Shown here piece by piece: positions 5,774 to 8,179 of a stretch of DNA of 8,179 bases. This stretch comes from Clostridiales bacterium (GTDB lineage Bacteria > Bacillota_A > Clostridia > Saccharofermentanales > Saccharofermentanaceae). Positions within the stretch are counted from its first letter, which is position 1. Every line of letters begins with the position of its first letter. A program made the translations under genes and the position numbers. Where the stretch lies: the NCBI GenBank assembly GCA_024695545.1, contig JAILHZ010000104.1, positions 1 to 8,179 on the forward strand, read 5' to 3'. The notes beneath the pieces are model-generated. The model was given only the letters and a program-made list of their open reading frames with translations. It made no database searches and was not told the origin of the DNA.

Positions 5774-7378
5774 TTACTTGACTGCACTCTGTTCGAAAAA
5801 CTGTTTTCCCGTAAGAAGCCGCACCATCTTCCATCCGGCGCGGTGTTTAAGTAGGCTCTCCTTTTCCGGCTGAAAACCGAGATCGGAATATACTTTGCAT
5901 GCAAGCCACGTATTCGTCTGCGTATGGATCTTCGTCCTTTTGTACCCGAGGTCTTTCATGACGTTCAGGACAAAAGTGATCAGCGGCTTGGAAAGTCCTT
6001 TTCCCTGGACGTCCTTCTTTATGGCCACCCAGTGAAGCTGTCCTTCGTCCGGATCCGGCTCTCTATGGATATCGTAAAATGCCGTGGCGGTTCCGATCTT
6101 TTCACCGGCATCATTTTCGATAAAGAACATCCTTTTCGGAAGTTCTTCCTCTCTGCTTCCGTAATAACGCGCCCAGCATTCTTCTCCGTGCTCTTTACTT
6201 AAGACCTCACCGGAAGACAGTTCAATATCGATCCAGGCATCTTTATCTCCGGGTCTGTAATTCACGAAACGGTAGCCTTGGGGAAGTGGATACTCGGGGA
6301 TATCCGAGAGTCCTCCTTCAAAAACGAGATCGATATAACAGAGACGGTCATCATGGGTCATGAAGCACTTGGGATCCGGCGCGGGAAGTTCTTCCAGCAC
6401 CTTTTTCACTTCGCCTTCGATCTCATGAAGATACTTTATCCTTCCAATCGTATTTCTTACTTCCGCTTCACCGAGACGGATCTCTTCTTCCCGAGAACTC
6501 GCGATTCCCAGAGCACGGAGAATGTTATATTCCAGCCACGCTACCCACGAATAGGCGATCCCGTAAAGATCCTCATAAGAACGGAAGCCGTTGTCATAGG
6601 CTTGAAGATATCCGTCGAAAAACGCTTTCAGGTTCTCGCTTTTGAAATCCAGCTCCGTAGTCCCTGACCACTGCAGCGCCAGGTCCAGGCAGGTAGCGAT
6701 CGGATTCCCGCGGTTTAAGCATTCCAGATCGATCACATGAGCCTGTCCGTTATGCCACATGATGTTCTTCGGATCCATATCTCCGTTATTGATCGCACGC
6801 ATAGGAGGAAGACCGCATATTGCTTTGTTTAATGCCTCCTGCGCCTTTTCCAGAAGTTTCAGATCCTCTTTCAGATACGGCGCAATCGGGCTGTTCTTCT
6901 CTTCCGCCTGCTGAAGATAGGAAGAAAAATCGATCGCAGCGATCTCCGGCTCTTCGGGCTCCACATTATGTGCATCGATCCCATGGATCTTTCCGAGGAT
7001 TTCTCCTGCCGTAAAGCACTGTTCCTTCGTGATCGCACGCGGATCGGTGAGCCTTCCTTCCTGCCAGTTATAGATATAGAAATACCTTCCATCAAGAAGG
7101 AGCATCTTCTTCCCGTCAAAAGAAAGCGCGGGAACGATCGGAAGTCCATGTTCTTCAAGTACGCGCTCCAGATCTTCCGCAACCGCAAAGTTCGCAAGTG
7201 CGCCGGGGCGCTTCATGATCTCCGGATTTAAGCACTTCAGCGCATAGGTACCGGAACCGGTCTGCACCTTATACATCTTGTGCATCAGACCACCGGACAC
7301 AGGTTCGACCGGACCTGTGATCTCACCCAATCCGTATTTTTCAAACACTGCAGATGCAGTTTTATACTCTTCGTTCAC
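5774..7378 (-). CDS. Aminoglycoside-phosphotransferase-like kinase fused to a GNAT acetyltransferase
   Basis: A 534-residue two-domain protein. Residues about 1-320 are an APH/choline-kinase-like fold: the ATP-site lysine region YALKCL (Lys48), the catalytic loop INNGDMDPKNIMW (Asp200, Asn205) and the metal site VIDLEC (Asp217). The usual loop is HGDxHPxN; here the His is Asn198. Residues about 365-515 are a GNAT acetyltransferase: HWVAIKKDVQGKGLSKPLI carries the acetyl-CoA motif Q-G-K-G (458-461), and NTWLACKVYSDLGF (489-502) is the GNAT motif B region. Each domain is usually a separate protein. The family can phosphorylate or acetylate small molecules such as amino sugars or antibiotics; the substrate here cannot be told. 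Start: GTG at 7378 with AAGGAG at 7386-7391, 7 nt upstream. It lies between the DinB-like and AraC-type genes with short gaps. Confidence 0.85.
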   Translation of the reverse strand: MNEEYKTASAVFEKYGLGEITGPVEPVSGGLMHKMYKVQTGSGTYALKCLNPEIMKRPGALANFAVAEDLERVLEEHGLPIVPALSFDGKKMLLLDGRYFYIYNWQEGRLTDPRAITKEQCFTAGEILGKIHGIDAHNVEPEEPEIAAIDFSSYLQQAEEKNSPIAPYLKEDLKLLEKAQEALNKAICGLPPMRAINNGDMDPKNIMWHNGQAHVIDLECLNRGNPIATCLDLALQWSGTTELDFKSENLKAFFDGYLQAYDNGFRSYEDLYGIAYSWVAWLEYNILRALGIASSREEEIRLGEAEVRNTIGRIKYLHEIEGEVKKVLEELPAPDPKCFMTHDDRLCYIDLVFEGGLSDIPEYPLPQGYRFVNYRPGDKDAWIDIELSSGEVLSKEHGEECWARYYGSREEELPKRMFFIENDAGEKIGTATAFYDIHREPDPDEGQLHWVAIKKDVQGKGLSKPLITFVLNVMKDLGYKRTKIHTQTNTWLACKVYSDLGFQPEKESLLKHRAGWKMVRLLTGKQFFEQSAVK

Positions 7379-7418
7379 TTATTAACTCCTTCAAAAAAAG
7401 AAAGGTCCGGGAGCAGCC

Positions 7419-7943
7419 TCACAGCTGCACTTTCCCCTTGCGGTATCTTCCGAAAAAGACCCCGTCATCAACATACTTTTCCGTCTCTGATACCCACATG
7501 GGAAACTCTCCTTTCTCCAGGATCGTTTGTCCGTTAAGCATACCCGTGTGAAAGGAAATGTGGCGGAACTGCCGAAGGATCAGTTCCAGTCTCGTGTACC
7601 TGCTTCCGGACGGTTTTTCTGAAAGCATATCATCTGTAAGTCCATCAAGATATGCATATGTTTTTTCTTCGATCTCATCAAGATATTTCAAAAGCTGCTC
7701 ATCACTCAGAACCGCATCGCAGGGCTTTTCCGGGTCATCCATGCCCTCGACATGAAATGAAGGTTCTTCATATTCGAAAGGATTGATAAACCACTTGTCT
7801 GCAGAATGAAGCGCATGATAGACCCATCTCCAGCAAGGCGCCCCATAACAGATGGCATCCCGGTCATAAGTCTGGATCGAAGACCGGATATTCAGAAAAT
7901 TCGGCTTCACCGTTTCCTTGATAATTCTACAAAGATCATTCAT
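7419..7943 (-). CDS. DinB-family (YfiT/DinB-like four-helix bundle) protein
   Basis: A 174-residue protein with the features of the DinB/DUF664-like superfamily: a first metal-site His in the helix WRWVYHALHSADKWF (His43/His46) and the paired His128-x3-His132 in RQFRHISFHTGMLNG near the C-terminus. In related proteins these residues hold a divalent metal, and some members act as thiol-dependent S-transferases (bacillithiol or mycothiol type). Which reaction applies here is unknown. I chose the ATG at 7943 because GGGAG at 7952-7956 stands 8 nt upstream; an ATG at 7958 would place that ribosome site inside the gene. It is the first gene of the minus-strand cluster, about 27 nt after a likely start point from the promoter at 7977-7985. 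The next gene starts 40 bp on. Confidence 0.85.
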   Translation of the reverse strand: MNDLCRIIKETVKPNFLNIRSSIQTYDRDAICYGAPCWRWVYHALHSADKWFINPFEYEEPSFHVEGMDDPEKPCDAVLSDEQLLKYLDEIEEKTYAYLDGLTDDMLSEKPSGSRYTRLELILRQFRHISFHTGMLNGQTILEKGEFPMWVSETEKYVDDGVFFGRYRKGKVQL

Positions 7944-7976
7944 ATGCTCATCTCCCATTCATCGCTCATCAACTGC

Positions 7977-7985
7977 ATTATAGCA
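7977..7985 (-). promoter_or_regulatory. Extended -10 promoter of the DinB-first gene cluster
   Basis: The minus strand reads TGCTATAAT: a perfect TATAAT (7977-7982) with the TGn extension (7983-7985) just upstream. No good -35 is found 17 bp away (CAATTC at 8000-8005), which is common for extended -10 promoters. It is 33 bp before the DinB-like start codon. Confidence 0.6.
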
Positions 7986-8028
7986 TTCACCAGGAGCCTG
8001 AATTGATCTTGTTAGTATAAGAGCCAAA

Positions 8029-8057
8029 TTGACGTTTCCATACGGCGATGATACAAT
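8029..8057 (+). promoter_or_regulatory. Near-consensus sigma-A promoter for a small plus-strand transcript
   Basis: On the plus strand TTGACG (8029-8034) is followed by exactly 17 bp and then TACAAT (8052-8057), each one base from consensus. Transcription would begin near 8064. About 50 bp of sequence, then a hairpin and T-rich tail follow, so the promoter appears to serve a short RNA rather than a gene. Confidence 0.75.
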
Positions 8058-8063
8058 ACAAGC

Positions 8064-8154
8064 AGAAAGCACAGTCCGCGAGGACGGTTGCCTTAAAAAG
8101 TTACAAACTAACCACTCTAAGGACGGCCAATCCAGTTAGGGTGGTTATTATTTT
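8064..8154 (+). ncRNA. Candidate small RNA (about 90 nt), possible antisense antitoxin
   Basis: The transcript is bounded by the promoter at 8029-8057 and the terminator at 8109-8154. Near its 5' end an imperfect hairpin (8069-8091) is closed by a perfect GTCC/GGAC stem with a GCGA loop, a stable GNRA-type tetraloop. A linker of about 18 nt leads to the terminator hairpin. No start codon with a ribosome site is seen inside. The minus strand here is the 3' end of a probable small toxin gene, so the RNA would pair with the toxin messenger's last codons and 3' untranslated region. That geometry is known from TxpA/RatA-like and Fst-like type I systems. Boundaries are predicted, not measured. Confidence 0.6.
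8109..8154 (+). terminator. Intrinsic terminator of the plus-strand small RNA; shared hairpin with the toxin 3' end
   Basis: The stem 8109-8120 (TAACCACTCTAA) pairs with 8136-8147 (TTAGGGTGGTTA) over 12 bp with a single G-U pair and a 15-nt loop. It is followed by a T-rich run (TTATTATTTT, 8145-8154) on the plus strand. On the minus strand a T5 run lies only 13 nt beyond, so the hairpin may also stabilise the end of the toxin message. The hairpin sequence resembles, from memory, the 3' hairpins behind Firmicutes holin-like toxin genes. Confidence 0.75.
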
Positions 8155-8179
8155 CGCTTATACCTCTCGTCGAGGTACG
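8148..8179 (-). CDS. C-terminal end of a probable holin-like small toxin (type I toxin type)
   Basis: Only the last nine codons and the stop lie in the window: YLDERYKRK followed by TAA TAA (8148-8150 and 8145-8147). A short basic tail of this form, directly followed by an AATAACCACCCT...GGGTGG-type hairpin, is what I know from Firmicutes holin-like toxins (roughly 30-residue membrane peptides beginning with an 'xxYExxxLM' type segment). The start and the membrane segment lie outside the window, so the call rests on the tail, the double stop and the 3' context. It would be silenced by the convergent plus-strand RNA. Confidence 0.5.
   Translation of the reverse strand, partial: YLDERYKRK

Noticed and set aside
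4993..5904. Longer form of the AraC regulator starting 54 codons upstream
   Set aside because: The extension overlaps the GNAT gene, is Arg/Lys-rich without family resemblance, and an ATG with ribosome site exists at 5742.
7401..7427. Possible terminator between the DinB-like and kinase-GNAT genes (GCAGC/GCTGC arms, T run further on)
   Set aside because: Only a 5-bp stem, with about 10 nt before the T run, which is better read as spacer before the AAGGAG ribosome site.
8048..8179. A plus-strand frame open to the window end (begins Met-Ile-Gln-Tyr-Lys)
   Set aside because: Its ATG lies between the -35 and -10 of the small-RNA promoter, it has no ribosome site, and it runs through the terminator hairpin.

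Overview
The window looks like chromosomal DNA from a Gram-positive Clostridia-type bacterium, most plausibly a Lachnospiraceae-like gut anaerobe. The reasons are strong AAGGAG/AAAGGAG ribosome sites, tightly packed one-strand gene clusters, and gene families common in that group (class M sirtuin plus zinc macrodomain, DUF1848, DUF4143 ATPase, holin-like small toxin). This placement is an inference from gene content, not a database result. All protein genes recognised here lie on the minus strand, so the biological reading order runs from high to low coordinates.

Right end (about 7977-8179). The last codons of a small minus-strand gene, probably a holin-like type I toxin, enter the window. 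Its 3' end meets a convergent plus-strand unit with its own promoter (TTGACG, 17 bp, TACAAT), a GNRA-capped hairpin and an intrinsic terminator. That unit is a candidate antisense antitoxin RNA of about 90 nt. A separate extended -10 promoter starts the minus-strand protein cluster.

Centre-right (4241-7943). Four minus-strand genes follow one another with 31-50 bp gaps: a DinB-like protein, an unusual aminoglycoside-phosphotransferase-like/GNAT fusion, an AraC-type regulator and a transglutaminase-like protein. They may form one transcription unit with a small-molecule modification or stress role; no pathway can be named.

Centre (2733-4225). An AT-richer AAA-type ATPase with a DUF4143/PD-(D/E)xK-like C-terminus sits between GC-richer neighbours and brings its own near-consensus promoter. 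Upstream is an array of four 16-bp units at an exact 32-bp spacing. The unit closest to the gene carries the -35 box, and an inverted repeat overlaps the -10. This looks like an acquired gene with its own regulatory apparatus.

Left end (1-2674). A nitrilase-superfamily amidohydrolase is followed by a tiny well-initiated reading frame that looks like the amputated N-terminus of an MBL-fold hydrolase. Then come a zinc-type macrodomain ADP-ribosyl hydrolase, a class M sirtuin (a probable protein ADP-ribosyltransferase) and the start of a DUF1848 protein. The last three overlap or are tightly coupled, giving a writer/eraser ADP-ribosylation pair with a DUF1848 protein as the translationally coupled third member. 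The lipoyl-carrier (GcvH-L) and lipoate-ligase genes known from classical SirTM operons are not in the window, although the downstream side is cut off.
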